From the NCBI RefSeq assembly GCF_021462225.1, contig NC_061804.1, positions 44,889,975-44,953,974 of the forward strand: DNA of 64,000 nt, written 5' to 3'. The DNA comes from Girardinichthys multiradiatus. Lineage: Eukaryota > Chordata > Actinopteri > Cyprinodontiformes > Goodeidae. The notes beneath the pieces are model-generated. The model was not told the DNA's origin and searched no databases. It saw only the letters and a list, made by a program, of their open reading frames with translations. Shown here in pieces: positions 22,712 through 34,600 of the stretch; the stretch's first letter is position 1; the number at the start of each line of letters is the position of its first letter. The position numbers and the translations under genes were made by a program.

Positions 22712-23890
22712 GCCATGACCATACGTTTGGCTCTAATTTCCACATAGATCATCTGATCTGCACCAAATTCAATGTGATTGATCCTAGTCCAGTTCCCAAC
22801 AGAGATCTGATGACATATTTGGTGGGCGTGGCCTAATTCGTCCACAGCGCCCCCTAGAAAATAAATAAAAAATCAGCCCTAAGCCATAGTTTGACCAAGA
22901 AATCTGAAATTCCGTACACATATGTATCTTCTCAGGACCTACAAAAAAGTATCTTGGAGCATTGGTCCAAACCCCACAGGAAGTCGCCCATTTTGGATTG
23001 AAGTTGCAATTTTGACCCTGTTTTGGCCGTTTCTAGCCCGCATATCTGAGCGAACTCCTCCTACAACTTTTCACTTAGAGACGTGAAAATCACTCAGTAT
23101 ACTCTTAAGGCAATGGGGATCAAAAGTTATCAAAAGCTTTTTGATACATAAAAGCGCGTTGGCATGGCCACGCCTCAAAATATGACTTTTCGCCATAAAA
23201 GACAAAACTGATAAAGCTCCTACAAGGAAAGTCACAGACACATGAAACCTTCTGGGATTGATCTGCCTCTAGGCCTGAACAATATTCACTGATCAGATGC
23301 TGACATCACCAAAGCCCCACCCCCTGAGAACAGGAAGTGTAATGTTTCACTTAGTGTGGTCCATGTTTGATCCCCTCAACCTAATCAACATGAAACTGTC
23401 TGAAGTGAAAGATAACATGATCGTCTAAGTTAGTGTCTAGTATTGACTGGTTTGGCTGGAGGGTGTGGCTATGATGCCGTGGCAAATTCTGATGTCACGC
23501 CACTGCCATACGTTTGGCTCTAAATTACACATGCGTGGTCTGATTCACTCCAAACTGAATATCCTTGATCTTTGTCAGCCCCTAAACAGCTCTATTACAT
23601 TACATTGGAATTTGGATCAACAGCGCCACCTAGGACATTTTAACTGTTCTATCTCCCTCATAGATCATCGGATCCACTTCAAATGTAGTATACATTATCA
23701 GGGATCAATGCTGAACATATTGCCGCAGTCAGTTTATAACATTATTTCAGCCCCATCCACTAATAAACATGTGAACTGTGCTCTTACCCTGCTAATTGAA
23801 CCTTCACACTCTGCTCTTACTGGTGCAATGTGCAATCAATGAAAACTGGATACCAGTCTGGTCCAATTTGGCCATGAAACCTCCCACACT
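22712..23890. repeat. Long non-coding dispersed repeat, copy 1
   Basis: Non-coding sequence with GCGCCCCCTAGAAAATAAAT and CTCCTACAAGGAAAGTC. A motif around CATACGTTTGGCTCTAA occurs twice (about 22720 and 23507), nearly 790 bp apart. A second copy lies at 41690-43365. No reading frame or terminal repeat is seen; the mobility class is unknown. Confidence 0.65.
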
Positions 23891-23904
23891 AAAATGACAG
23901 GTGT

Positions 23905-24005
23905 TTCAGTTACATTGTCCAACCTCTGTATGTACCTGACTTTTGTGAAGTGCCTTGAGACAACATGTGTTGTAAATTGGCGCTATATAAATAAATTGAA
24001 TTGAA
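23905..24005 (+). repeat. L2 3' tail
   Basis: GAAGTGCCTTGAGACAACAT, then GGCGCTATATAAATAAATTG and GAATTGAA, as at 11195-11275. It is probably the original 3' end of the L2 copy at 19198-22711. Confidence 0.7.
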
Positions 24006-25784
24006 CGGAATTGGGGGGTTATGTCCTTTTCCTGGATGTGGGGTCACTGCCATTTGGATCTTCTGAGCGGCGATGGTAGAGCTGAGCTGGATAATGTTAC
24101 TCCCTGGGCTATCCCTGGGCTATCGTTGCAGTGGAGGTGATGTGTTGTGTAACGGTTGCGCGGGGCCCTTGCTCTGCTGTCGCAGCACGCTGTGTTGTGG
24201 GGCCCAGGATGTCAGGATATCTGTGTACTGGTTGGGCGAGGTTTCCCTGTGGGGAAATTCATCTTAGGGGTCATTGGGGGTGGGGGCCTCACGGGGTTAG
24301 GATAAAAATTCATTGGGGGGTTGGGACTGTTTCATCCTGTGGCGGCTCTGGTTGTCAGGCTAGTTTGGACCATGTAGACTCCTCTTTTGAACTCGGCACC
24401 TTCTCCGGATGAGGATAGGGGTCGTTGGGGACTGGGGTCGGAGAGGGGGTCGGGGTCTGGGCCAGGGTCGCTCAGGTTCAGGCACCAGCCCAGGCTATCC
24501 CAGCCCAGCCCAGCCCAGGTTTGGGTGCAGGGGCGGTCTGACTGTCTTCGCCCCACAAATTAAGGGGACCACCTCCTGTGTCCGGGGGCTGGGACCTGGG
24601 AGTATGGAGTATGTATGGGGAGTGTGAGTGAGAGTACGACGTCCATTGATGTTTACGTTGCGTGCGTGGGTGTGAGTGTTTTTATGTGTACGCATGAGGG
24701 TGGGGATGTGTGATTGTGACTGTGTGTGCCTGTTTTTGTGTCATGTTGGGTCTTGTACTGCTCCCTCTCCTGGATCAGTTTAAGTCCCCCCATCAAATGT
24801 GGGGCCTATTTCCTTCCCGCACACTACCTGCTGGTGGTGTCTCTGCCCACTAGTGCATTTGTGGTTCTCGGTGTCCGGGGCTGGGTGCTTTGGTGTGTTC
24901 CGGCTCACTCACTGTAGCTGCTTGCCGGGGCCTGGACCCCTGAGCTCTGTCTGGCCTCTGCTTGGGGAGTGATATATCCCAGGGTCTCGGGTCTCTGGGT
25001 CCATGGCTGGATCTGGCGGGCTTAGATGGCTGCCTGTGTGGCCTGTGGGCAGCTACCTGGGGCTTCTGCACTGTGGCGGCTGGGTGGTTCCCCTGGGACT
25101 CCCCTGCTCTTCTCTGGGGGGGTCTGTGGTAGTCCCGGCGGTTGTTCTCCTGGGGTTCCTGTGCTCTGGGGGGACTTTTGATGTATGTGGCTCGGATCTC
25201 CTTTGTATCTGTCCCAGGTCCAGGGGTGCAGGTCTGTGGCTCCTCACACTTGCTATTGCATATTTTTTATGGAGAAACCTTGTATACACAAGCGGGCTGA
25301 AACTCAGACCCAAAGGTGTTTAGATTCAGGTGTTAATAGATGCACAAATGTATATTGTATATTGATCCGCATTTACAACTAAATACATCTGGCATTCTTA
25401 AGTACCGTGCACTATTTGGTTAAAAAGCTGTTAATATGAATGTTTCTGCAGGTGTTGAAGCAAGCAGGGTGTTATCTTGTATTCTCTTCATCCTTCTTCT
25501 CTCCTCCATTCTTTTCTCCTTCTCTCCCCTTTTCCTTTTAGCCCCACCTCTCTCTCTTTCGTGCTTCTTATTTTTCTTTTTGTTTCTGTCTCTGTGTCTG
25601 TAACACGTGAAATAATCCCCAAGTTTCTAATAAAGTTTATTTTATAAATATCAAGCAGAGCTTTAAAGAGTTATCTGTAATGCTCCACTTATGAAAGTAA
25701 ATCTGTTGGGCTTTTTCTTGGCACACAGACAATAATTGAGCATTACTCTGCCGTACAGGACATGGTTAAAAAAAAAAAAAAAGA
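24006..25784 (+). repeat. GC-rich dispersed repeat with poly(A) end, copy 1
   Basis: A GC-rich, G-rich left part (24006-25320) is joined to an AT-rich right part with CTCCTTCTCTCCCCTTTTCC, TTGGGCTTTTTCTTGGCACA and a 15-base A-run at 25770-25784. An inverted copy occupies 55690-56132 plus 57748-58500. The poly(A) end suggests RNA-mediated spread. Frames of 60-106 codons in the GC-rich part show no domain and are not called as genes. Confidence 0.65.
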
Positions 25785-26854
25785 TATCAGCTTCTATGTT
25801 GGGTTCATATATTTGTACATCCAATTCGAGAGAATTCAGGGCTTCACCAACCATGGACCTCATTGCACGTCACTGAACTGAGATCAAATATAGTCTTGGA
25901 ATTATCAAATATTAATGTATTTGCATGTTATAGGCTATTAATATATCACAAATAATCCCAACAACATTTTTATAAGAGCAATAATTAGGCCTACACTGAT
26001 ACACAAACAGGTAGAATAATGATAAACGGGTGTTTTCATTGCCTATGTAAACCTGATTTGTCAGATGTAATATTTTCTTATTAAAACTAAAGAAAACTAA
26101 AAATTAAATAAAAACTTTGTCTTCTGTTTTTGTCATTAAATAGTTTTTGCAGGACTTCTGTTTTTTGTTCATTTTTCATATTAACAAACATTGTCAGAAA
26201 ACGAAACTATGATCCTGACAGGCTGCCACAGGTCCTGATTATTTTTTTCTTCTATTATTTCAAACCGTTTTACACAAACGGAGAAGGTCATTGCTATTCT
26301 TTTCATCTGCCTGCATTTTCTCCACATAGCAACATGCCATCAGTGCACACTGCACGATGCTGTTGTAAATTGCAGCTGCCTTTGGGACACACATGAATGA
26401 CAAACGAATAATGAATGCAATTATTTGCAGTTTCAGTGCAAATAATTGCAGTTTTAGTGTTATTAACTGCTGATTTAAGAACACTACAGGTGTTATATAA
26501 ACATATTTGCATCTACTCTTCCCAGAATTTGACAACTTTGCACTGAAACACCCGGTACTACATATTCATTGAGGCGAACATGTAAACTGGACAGGGGTGT
26601 TTTCTGCGCTTCTGATCTCATTGTGCATGCAAGTATATCACGCTGCGCATGTTTCTAAGGATGCTGTCCGGTTGCAAGAGGCACAAAACGTCTCTAGACA
26701 GCGAGAACGCCAAAAGGAAGAGAGACAGAGATCTGTCACAGCCTCTCAGCACAATCCTGTCCACCCACGTGAATATCTTGTGGGACCAGATCCCGGTCCG
26801 GTAGGGCCGTAAAGTGGGGGTGGGGGTGATGCCCCCCATTCCGGTACCATTGAC
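25785..26854. other. Unassigned intron DNA
   Basis: AT-rich, no motif-bearing frame and no element end recognised. Confidence 0.55.
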
Positions 26855-27260
26855 TGGAGTGGAGATGCAACTGTGAAGCAATCTACAAGACGGGACAGCA
26901 GACTGTACTTCTTGAGGAAGCTTAGGACCTATGGTGTTTGCAGCAAGTTGCTGGATATCTTCTATAAGTCTGTTGTGGAGAGTGTGATCTCTTCTGCCAT
27001 CATCTGCAGGGGAAGCAGCATCAGAGCCAGAGACTTAAAAAAGCTCAACAAACTGATAAAGAAGGCTGACTAGGTTCTGGGGACTCCTCTGCAACCTCTG
27101 GAGATTATTTTGCGAGGAAGGATTCTTCATAAAATGAAGAACATTATGGAGAACCCTGAGCATCATCTTCATGAGACTGTCATACAGAAACCGAGTGTCT
27201 TCAGTCAAAGGACCTGTAAAACAGATTGCTTTCCTTTTAGGATTAATAAAGAATTTGATA
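26855..27260 (+). mobile_element. CR1/Rex-like LINE 3' fragment
   Basis: Closely matches 16245-16730 of the LINE at 13566-16757: RDSRLYFLRKLRTYGVCSKL, KSVVESVISSAIIC, then MKNIMENPEHHLHETV and a GATTAATAAAGAATTTGATA end. It has no GGGAAC-type indel at the point where the larger copy is frameshifted. Confidence 0.85.
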
Positions 27261-28267
27261 TCTTGACTTTGCTATATTGGGCCCCAGCCATGGATTAAAA
27301 CATAGATGGAACATCAATGAACTTTACACAATCAAAGGCCGGTATGAACCTCTCTGCACCTTTAAATAAACACTAACCTACGTTCTAGCATGCCAGGAAA
27401 AGGAGTCAGAGCTGGAATCCCTCAACAAAAACACTTTACCTACTTCCACTTCCCCTCTATATGGATGCAGACTGCAGCTAGCAGGCAGGTACGCTCGTCA
27501 CCTGAATGTCTTTAAACTCGCTGGCGAGTATAAGACTACTACTTAGAAGATTCCTTGGATCCAAAGTGACAAAAATCTGGCAGAGGTATCTCGCATCGCG
27601 GCCACCAAAGCAGACGCAATATGCCGTTGTTCAGCCCGCAACGACGCTGGACCGGACTAGGACAACTGTGCACCTCAACTAGTCGCTCTAGCGCATCTTT
27701 TCTTCAAAAGAGGTGGTGTTTGGGCAAAGAAAATTAGTGTAGAATGAAATAATCAAAATACTATTGCTTTCAAGAGGTTTGCTTTGCTTGTGTTGAGAAA
27801 ACCCAGCTACTCAAGTGCTTGCACTGTGATTGACGGTTTCAAGGTGTTTTCGTTTATTGTTGTTAAGTTATTTCTAAGACTAACTTAACCTCATTTATAG
27901 GTTCCTCAAGATAAGCTTTGGTTCTCAAACATGGATAACACTAAATGGTAATAGTGCATAATTTTATACCCACTCTTCGAAGCTGACATGATTTTAGAAA
28001 ACTTTACCATTAGCCAGACCACAGGGTAAAAGGAAGCAGGAACAGACTCAGCCACACGGAGGGAACCCAGATGTCACTCAAAGGTCCAATATGATCAGAA
28101 AAAATTAGCGCATTGGCCTAAATTTCAGCGCAGCAGTGTCAATTTTTAGAGTAACAGCCCGCTACACTGAAATGCGCTTCATTTTACTTTGTAGTTTTAG
28201 TTGGATTGTTCTAGTGTGGGAATTTTTTTTTAATCATTCATATGTTTATTGTCGATATCCTGTTATC
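27261..28267. other. Unassigned intron DNA
   Basis: No feature recognised on either strand. Confidence 0.5.
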
Positions 28268-28505
28268 TATACCGGATGCCTCCTGGACGCCTTCCTCGGG
28301 AGGTGTTCCAGGCACGTCCCACCAGGAGGAGGCCCAGGGGACGGCCCAGGACACGCTGGAGGGACTATGTCTCTCGGCTGGCCTGGGAACGCCTTGGGCT
28401 CCCCCTGGAGGAGCTGGAGGAGGTGTCTGGAGAGAGGGACGTCTGGGCGTCTCTGCTGAGTCTGCTGCCCCCGCGACCCGGTCCTGGATAAGCGGAAGAC
28501 GACGA
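28268..28505 (+). mobile_element. Rex3/RTE-type LINE 3' end
   Basis: The frame RMPPGRLPREVFQARPTRRR, then GRPRTRWRDYVSRLAWERLG and GPGstop, is the typical C-terminal tail of RTE-type fish LINEs, followed by CTGGATAAGCGGAAGACGAC. The inverted element at 49105-51298 ends in the same way. Only the last 240 bases inserted. Confidence 0.75.
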
Positions 28506-29691
28506 ACGAATGTTTATTGTGTTTAATAGTTATTAGTTCTTATTAATGGCTCGGGTTTGCCAATCTGCTCTTAAACCAGATGTTTGTCTCAACTCGATCC
28601 AAGGTTGTGACCATGCAAGGAGTTGTTGCCAAGGAATGTGGGGAGCCAGGGCTATCTCAGGAAGCGCTGAATGTCCTTGGTATTGAGGGTTTCTGTTATC
28701 AGTTCCTGTTTATTGCATGCTTGTATAAGATACTGTGTTGACTCTACTCTTTATCCTTTATGGCTTTGAAGAAGCTGACTGTGTTCAGTGGAGCGAAAAA
28801 GGTCACTGTATGCATACAATCTGTTAATATACTTTTTTCTGATCCAATAGATTTTAAAGGATTACATTTAATTTTTCTGTGATTCTTTTACTACCAGTCT
28901 TGCTTCCAGAATAAAAGATCCATCAGGAGAGGCGAGGGGTTTTCTCCAGCACTAGTATAGTAAAGAGTTTGTTAATTGGAATATCCTTAACTTGTAGTTG
29001 AATAATTTTTGTTAATAAATTCTTATTCCATGTGTGTGCAGAGTTTTGCTGTTCAGTAATGCCAACGCTTGATTCACCCTTTTCTCTATTGTCCTAATAC
29101 CACCACCAAATTGGGCTGGTATTCACAGGACAACACCTAACAGACCAAATTATTATTTAATGAAATGTTAAATAATATAGACATTACAATTATCACAACA
29201 GTTAGGTGACATATTTGAGTCTTTAAGTCCACTTCAGATACAATTTGCACTCTGCAGGATCTCTGAAGCCTAATGAAAATCTGTGAATACAGATTAGTGC
29301 CTATATTTCCTTCTACTGGAACATAAACTGTAAGTCTTCAGAAGTCTGCAAATATACAGTGTAGTTCAGTGAGGATATTTTCCAAGCACAATGTCCCATT
29401 ATATTGAAAACCCAAAAACACTTATAGACAGAGACTGGTTTGACATCGTAAGTTAACATTTTTGAGTCGGTATGGGGCACTGGCCTATACATTAACCAAA
29501 CGGAGGGTAGGACAACATTTGAATTAGAATTGAGAATATGATCTACTATACCTCTGTATTACCTGCTTCAGTGTGTCATGCTTTTAATGGTACTTGTTAA
29601 TGCAGTTGTTTGTACAGAGGGTGTTCAAAAACCCCAGTTATTACTGTGCTCTACATTCCTCTTTTCCAACAAAACTGGTAATTACTAGGGA
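28506..29691. other. Unassigned intron DNA
   Basis: No confident feature. The part near 28730-28900 could be an old LTR edge, but nothing decides it. Confidence 0.45.
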
Positions 29692-30690
29692 TGTTCCGAT
29701 CCAATATTGATATTGGAAATTGGTTTGATAATAGCCAAAATACGAATATCTGATTTCGCCCTGCATCTAAAATCTCCAATATAACCTTGCTGATAGAAGC
29801 ACTCAGCTCCAGCATTCCGCTCCATTATTTAGTCCACTCCAGGATTTCTATCCAGCAGAGCTTATATTCCGCACGCAGAGCCAACGTGATCACAGCCTCT
29901 GCTAGCAGAGAAGCAGACACTACACTACTGTAGTAAGAGCGATGTCAGGGGTGTGGCTGTACTTTTCGTTAAAGTCTGAAAAAGATGTTGCAACTGAGTG
30001 AAAAACTTGTCATGCAAAAGTTTTCCTGTGGTGGCACAGAACTGCAACAGGTCCTTCGGTGGTGCTTAACCTTGGGCCAATTATTGAAATGGAGAGCTAC
30101 CTCAGTGAGGCTTCTATTGAACATAAGAACAATCGTTTACATAACTGCAGAGCCAACCAAGCTCATCTCCCCACCCTTGCAGCAACAGCAGCTAAATTCC
30201 TCTGTGCTCACTGCACGGGTGTTGAGAGCGAGATGCTCTTTAGCACAGGGTCAATTATCATTGACGAGCAGAGGAGCATGCTGAAACACATACATCATGC
30301 TCGGACTGCAGAAAGTGGAGATGAAGCAGTAGGAAAGGTACCCATCAATTTAGTTAACTGACTATTTTTGCTCTTGTTAGTAGAGTGATATGTTTATTTT
30401 ATTTATACTGAGGTGACCTTGAAATGTTATGTTGCACTTTAAAAGTATGATTTGTTCTTATTAGATTTATTGAGGTTTTCTCAGGGTCTTCTAATTCTAA
30501 TAGTTTATAGTTTATGTAACCCACTGGTTAATAGTAAATGGATCAGCCGTTCTCATACCTATTATTGTTGACAATACAATCATACATAATAAAAGTATGT
30601 AGGATTTGTGCTGATATCGTATCAGTATCAGCCAATACCCAAAGCTGCAATATCGGTATCGTATTGGGATTGAAAAAGTCGTTGTACCTC
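29692..30690 (+). mobile_element. hAT transposon remnant
   Basis: The left end TAGGGATGTTCCGATCC is a hAT-type terminus. The right part (GGTATCGTATTGGGATTG) is degenerate and lacks the final inverse. Between them lies the end of a transposase gene. Most of the transposase is deleted. Confidence 0.7.
30080..30360 (+). pseudogene. hAT transposase C-terminal dimerisation domain
   Basis: The frame reads MESYLSEASIEHKNNRLHN, LPTLAATAAKFLCAHCTGVE, then SEMLFSTGSIIIDEQRS. This is the hAT C-terminal pattern (YL...LA..A..FL......ESE.LFS..G....D.R). The tryptophan pair usual before the asparagine is degraded. Only the last part of the protein is left, so it is inactive. Confidence 0.75.
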
Positions 30691-30831
30691 TTATAATAAC
30701 TGTCAGCCAGAAGTGAAGAAAATGTGTTTAGAACCGGTTAACAACAGCTACTTAGTGTTTCGTAAACAGAGAGCTGGACCAACTAGTACAGGCAGTAGCT
30801 GTTGGGAGAAATGAAAGCTGTGAGTTACCAC

Positions 30832-30924
30832 CTCAGCAGAGCATCCGCTGACTGCTGCACTGTTGATGAAATCCAGCTTCAGCCGCCTCTCAATGTATTC
30901 CAGATCAGCCTCTGACTTCAAGAA
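30832..30924 (-). CDS. ska2: ska2 exon 2
   Basis: This 31-codon exon lies between a strong acceptor (GTTTTTGTCATTTTAG) and the donor GAG|gtggt, both phase 0. It reads FLKSEADLEYIERRLKLDF and continues to CSAE. The human exon reads FQKAESDLDYIQYRL and ends SASE, so the match is clear. It forms the second part of the N-terminal helix of SKA2. Intact, no lesion. Confidence 0.93.
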
Positions 30925-32229
30925 CTAAAATGACAAAAACAGTAATAAACACATTATATCTCTAAAGACAAATGTAATCTATTGATCTATAGAACTGCAG
31001 TGTCTGTTTGACAAGGACCAATTCATTAAATAAGCCTGCACCTTTGTAATTCTTTATTATCGATATCCTGTAGAAAATCTAAAAGATCTCTAGCTGATTT
31101 ATAATGCTGATTAAATTCTATTGTTAGTTGCAAGATCATATTTCTCCAGTTTATTGCTGTTATCATTAGCACTTTGTGAAAAACTATAGGATTTAAAAGT
31201 AATTATAATAAAAAATGACTAAGCTTCTTCTTACATTAGATATCTTATTGTTCAATAAGTTCCCACCACAGCACTTGACTTCTAGAACTATTAGACTGCA
31301 TGTTTACTGGTGGATTCTAGAGTTTCAAAGAACAGAAAGGGAGTTCTGTAATCTGCCTCCACTCCTGCTAAAGTAGCCATGACTTTTTTGGCCATGAGGC
31401 AGAAACCCTAATTTGGACCAAGCTTACAGTGTACTCCATTGGAGTCCCTAGATATGACTTGTTATCAAATAATTTAGGATGACGTACTGTAGCAACAAGG
31501 TGAACTCTTATTGAGACTCCATTCATCTTGTGTTAAAAGAGAATACTTTAAATAGCTTTGATAGGTCAAGCAAAACCAAATTCATGTCAGAAACCCCCCC
31601 AGGCCACAACCATACTTCCATTCTCTGCCAAACCAGCACAGGTGCAGGGTTGGAAAAATTTCAGAGGACCATGGGCACCTCCCCACGCCCCTTGGTGTTT
31701 GCATGTGCGTCGTCCTATGAATGGAGATGCTTGAGATGTACATCCACTTACCCAAACCAGGGTAACAGGGGTGAGTAAAAGAAGAGTTTTTTTATACATC
31801 TATCTAAATGTTTTGATTTATTGTGACACGAAGAAAGGACCAGCGCGACCTCTATTATTTCTCTCTTTAGTTGTAAAGGAATTAACAGCTATTGTGGCTA
31901 ATAATAAAACGAGTGAAGGTGCAAACAGTGGACCCAGACTAACCCTGCCAATTGGACCAGAAACTAGTCAGGACCTGTACCTACCTACTCTGCTGACTGT
32001 AGTTGATCAAAGAAAATATTTCAGATGTTTCTTTGCTGTTGAACAATTAGACTTCCATAATCCATATGTGACCTAATCAGTCGTGTGTTAATACAATTTA
32101 AAGCTCCCCTATCTGCTCCCCAACCACTGCCTGCCAAACATCTCATATTTAACATTTCTTACATTTATCTATCACTTCCTCTATATACACTATATGATTT
32201 TTTCATCAAACCATATTCCTAAAACGTTT
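30925..32229. other. Unassigned DNA in ska2 intron 1
   Basis: Two plus-strand frames (31530-31778 and 31771-32076) have no recognisable domain and no element context. Nothing else seen. Confidence 0.5.
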
Positions 32230-33620
32230 GTACATTTTACTTATTCTCAGTCTTGATTATATTATTCTCTCCCTTTTTTTTCTGTGTAAACACTATACTT
32301 TGTTTTTCAACTGAGAAATTAAGTGCCCACTGAAACCCTAATTTCTCTAATCTAATAATCTCAGTTTGTATTTTCTTTACAGTAAACTGTTTTTCTAACC
32401 CTTTTCCATATGGCTCCATCTGCAAAAAGTGAACCCATTTAATTTATCCTTAAGGAAAAAACAATAATGGACATATAATACTTCCTTGAAGAGTTCCATT
32501 TTCTTGACACCTCTTGACCAATTCTGACTTGAATAGCTCTATGTAATAAAATTTATTTAGCAATACTTCAACCCACATCATGTCATACGCTCAATATCTC
32601 AATATCAAACAATTCAGTAACTATACTTTATTTACTTGTGCTCTCCTGATTTCATGCTCTAAACAATCTTTGGTCATTAGTACTGTATATCTTCCTTTTC
32701 AAAAACCAATTTGATATTTAGATACATACCCTTTAATATTTAAATAAAATGTTGATATAATACTAATTATCTTTTCCACTATTTTACATATACAGTATTT
32801 GATGTTAAAGGAATAGGTCTATCAATTTCTGGTTTTGTGTTATCTTTTCCTGGTTTGGCTATTGGAACAATGGCTGACTCCTTCCAGCTCTCTCCCTCCT
32901 CCCAGACTTCATTGTATGACTTAATTATGTCTTTAGCTGTTTCATTGAGATTTTCTGTCATTATGTACCAGATCTGATATTTACCGGGTGTTGTATTTTA
33001 TTTTCCTGAGTGCAAAGTTTACCTCTGCTTTTGTAAATGGTTCATTCATTAAGTTTTGTTCCTTAAGTATTCTGTAATAAATCTTTGTATATCAGTTTTG
33101 TGACTTCCCTACCTTTCCTTCCTTCATCACCATTACTTGAACTGAATTTTATTAAATGTTTTAGCTAGTATTTCAGCTTTTTCTCCATCTTCTATTATAG
33201 CTGTTACCTATTTTTAATATTCAATATCCATATTGTTTTCAAATATGATTCATTCTTTTCAAAACTTCTCCAAACTTTTCCAAAATTCTTTTAGCATTCT
33301 TAATGACTTTCTTTGACATTGCTTGATTTCTTTTATACTCAATTACAATGAACTGGATTACTTTGAAGAACTTTAAATGCTTTATTTCTTAACTTTATTA
33401 CCTCAGCACATTTACTTGGCCACCATGGTACATTTTGCTGTCTTCCTCCTTTATTGAATTTTGTGCAGATTCAATAACTGATTTACAAACACACACATTT
33501 ATATTATTTAAATCCTTTTTAATGTCTATTTTTCTAACTTCTATTGATTTAAATATCTGCATGTAATCCAGTCTGCCTTATTAAAGTTCAATTTCTTATT
33601 TACTTTTATACGCTTATTTT
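32230..33620 (-). mobile_element. I-clade LINE, RT region (decayed)
   Basis: Minus-strand blocks in order: WKESAIVPIAKPGKDNTKPE (about 32895-32835), a GTLQGSIICPLLFF block (about 32500), a FAD-GAIWKR remnant of the FADDGA active site missing one D codon (about 32420), and KQFTVKKIQTEIIRLEKLGF (about 32390-32330). Many stops and shifts. It lies in ska2 intron 1 in the sense orientation. The 3' part is absent here, so it is separate from the copy at 34601-35450. Confidence 0.7.
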
Positions 33621-33835
33621 ATGTTAATTCAGTTATGATTTTAATGGCATTAATCATTACCAACTGTTGTTTTTATCTAAGTCCTCTCACAGACACCAGC
33701 CAATAAGTTTGATACCAGTGTTAAATCAATAACTCATTATGCTCCTATTATTACATTAATTATTCTTCCCCATTCCATCATCAAGACATACTAAATTTTT
33801 CCTATCAATTCTTCTATAACAGATGAGTGAAGCTG

Positions 33836-33862
33836 CCCCCCCCCCCCCCCCCCCCCCCCCCC
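33836..33862 (+). repeat. 27-base C homopolymer
   Basis: A run of 27 C, followed by ACCTTCTTCAA; the same follow-on occurs after a shorter C-run at about 34001. Possible i-motif or G-quadruplex on the other strand; also a likely assembly weak point. Confidence 0.95.
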
Positions 33863-33937
33863 ACCTTCTTCAAATTAAACAAAGGTGTCAAATGTTTGTG
33901 CTACTTTTGTACCGATTTATGCAGCAACATTTTTCAT

Positions 33938-34173
33938 TTGTGCCACTGTCATTTTGAAGATATTAATGAAAGCTTCCAGAGGTCGCCAAAGGTCAACCAG
34001 CCCCCCCACCTTCTTCAAGCAATGCCAATGGAAGAATCATGTTGAACAAATGATAGGCCTGCATCTAGGCTGAACTTTGCTGCCCTTTCACACATACATA
34101 CAGGCATGTTTGATGACCTTTAGTGACCCCGGATAACTTTGATTAACAATTTTAAAATGATAGCGGCACAAAT
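33938..34173. repeat. Imperfect inverted repeat, MITE-like
   Basis: CATTTGTGCCACTGTCATTT at 33938 pairs with the inverse of AAATGATAGCGGCACAAATG ending at about 34174. The pairing continues imperfectly for about 55 bases per arm (to the GAGGTC/GACCCC region). It encloses the second C-run. Confidence 0.6.
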
Positions 34174-34567
34174 GAAACTTTTTGGAATTTCTTCGGAATC
34201 TCCTCTTTCGTCTCGTTTCTCCGAATTGCTTCCTTCCAATTCCCGTTTATTTCTCTGGCTTTCAAACATTCTCCCACCTCTATCTTGCCTCTGCCATGTA
34301 TGTAATCTACCTTTCCCACTACGTACTGGTGTCCACCCATCCAAATCCATACCATCCTCATTATGTCATACCCCTGTTTCCATTCTGAACCATTCACATA
34401 CCAGTTTATGCAACAAAAAAAAAAAAAATCATTCCTTTTTGGTTTTGTTGCTTAAATTCCGCGCTAAAACAGTCCGCCTTTAGCGTAACCGCGACCCAGA
34501 TCGACTTCCCCGGAATACATAGTCTCAAACATTCTGCATTAACCTATCGACCTTACACAGTACTGAC

Positions 34568-34600
34568 CCTGGTCTCAAGCTTTTCAACCGTTGGCTCCAT
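34568..34600 (-). CDS. ska2: ska2 exon 1 with start codon
   Basis: ATG at 34600-34598 opens MEPTVEKLETR, followed by the donor AGG|gtcagt in phase 0. Human SKA2 begins MEAEVDKLELM and then F, which is where exon 2 starts here, so the start is well placed. Directly upstream is the GAA-rich 3' tail of an I-clade LINE, and the same frame stays open into it with in-frame ATGs at 34696 and 34753. The annotated start is chosen by homology. Confidence 0.9.

Larger units (their letters stand above)
2428..34600 (-). other. ska2: ska2 gene span (exons 1-3 with transposon-filled introns)
   Basis: Three exons in the same orientation and matching phases (0/0 throughout) give 101 residues (11+31+59) that align end to end with the first part of vertebrate SKA2. 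Intron 1 is 3.6 kb (30925-34567) and intron 2 is 28.2 kb (2605-30831). Both are largely transposable-element DNA, inserted in either orientation. In mammals SKA2 is a compact gene head to head with PRR11; no PRR11 exon is recognisable here, and the upstream side is LINE and retrovirus sequence. Confidence 0.88.

Noticed and set aside
28570..28900. Possible solo LTR
   Set aside because: No TG/CA ends, primer site or second copy; only a vague resemblance in composition.
31530..32076. Two overlapping plus-strand frames of 82 and 101 codons
   Set aside because: No domain, no splice context, no repeat relation; left unassigned.
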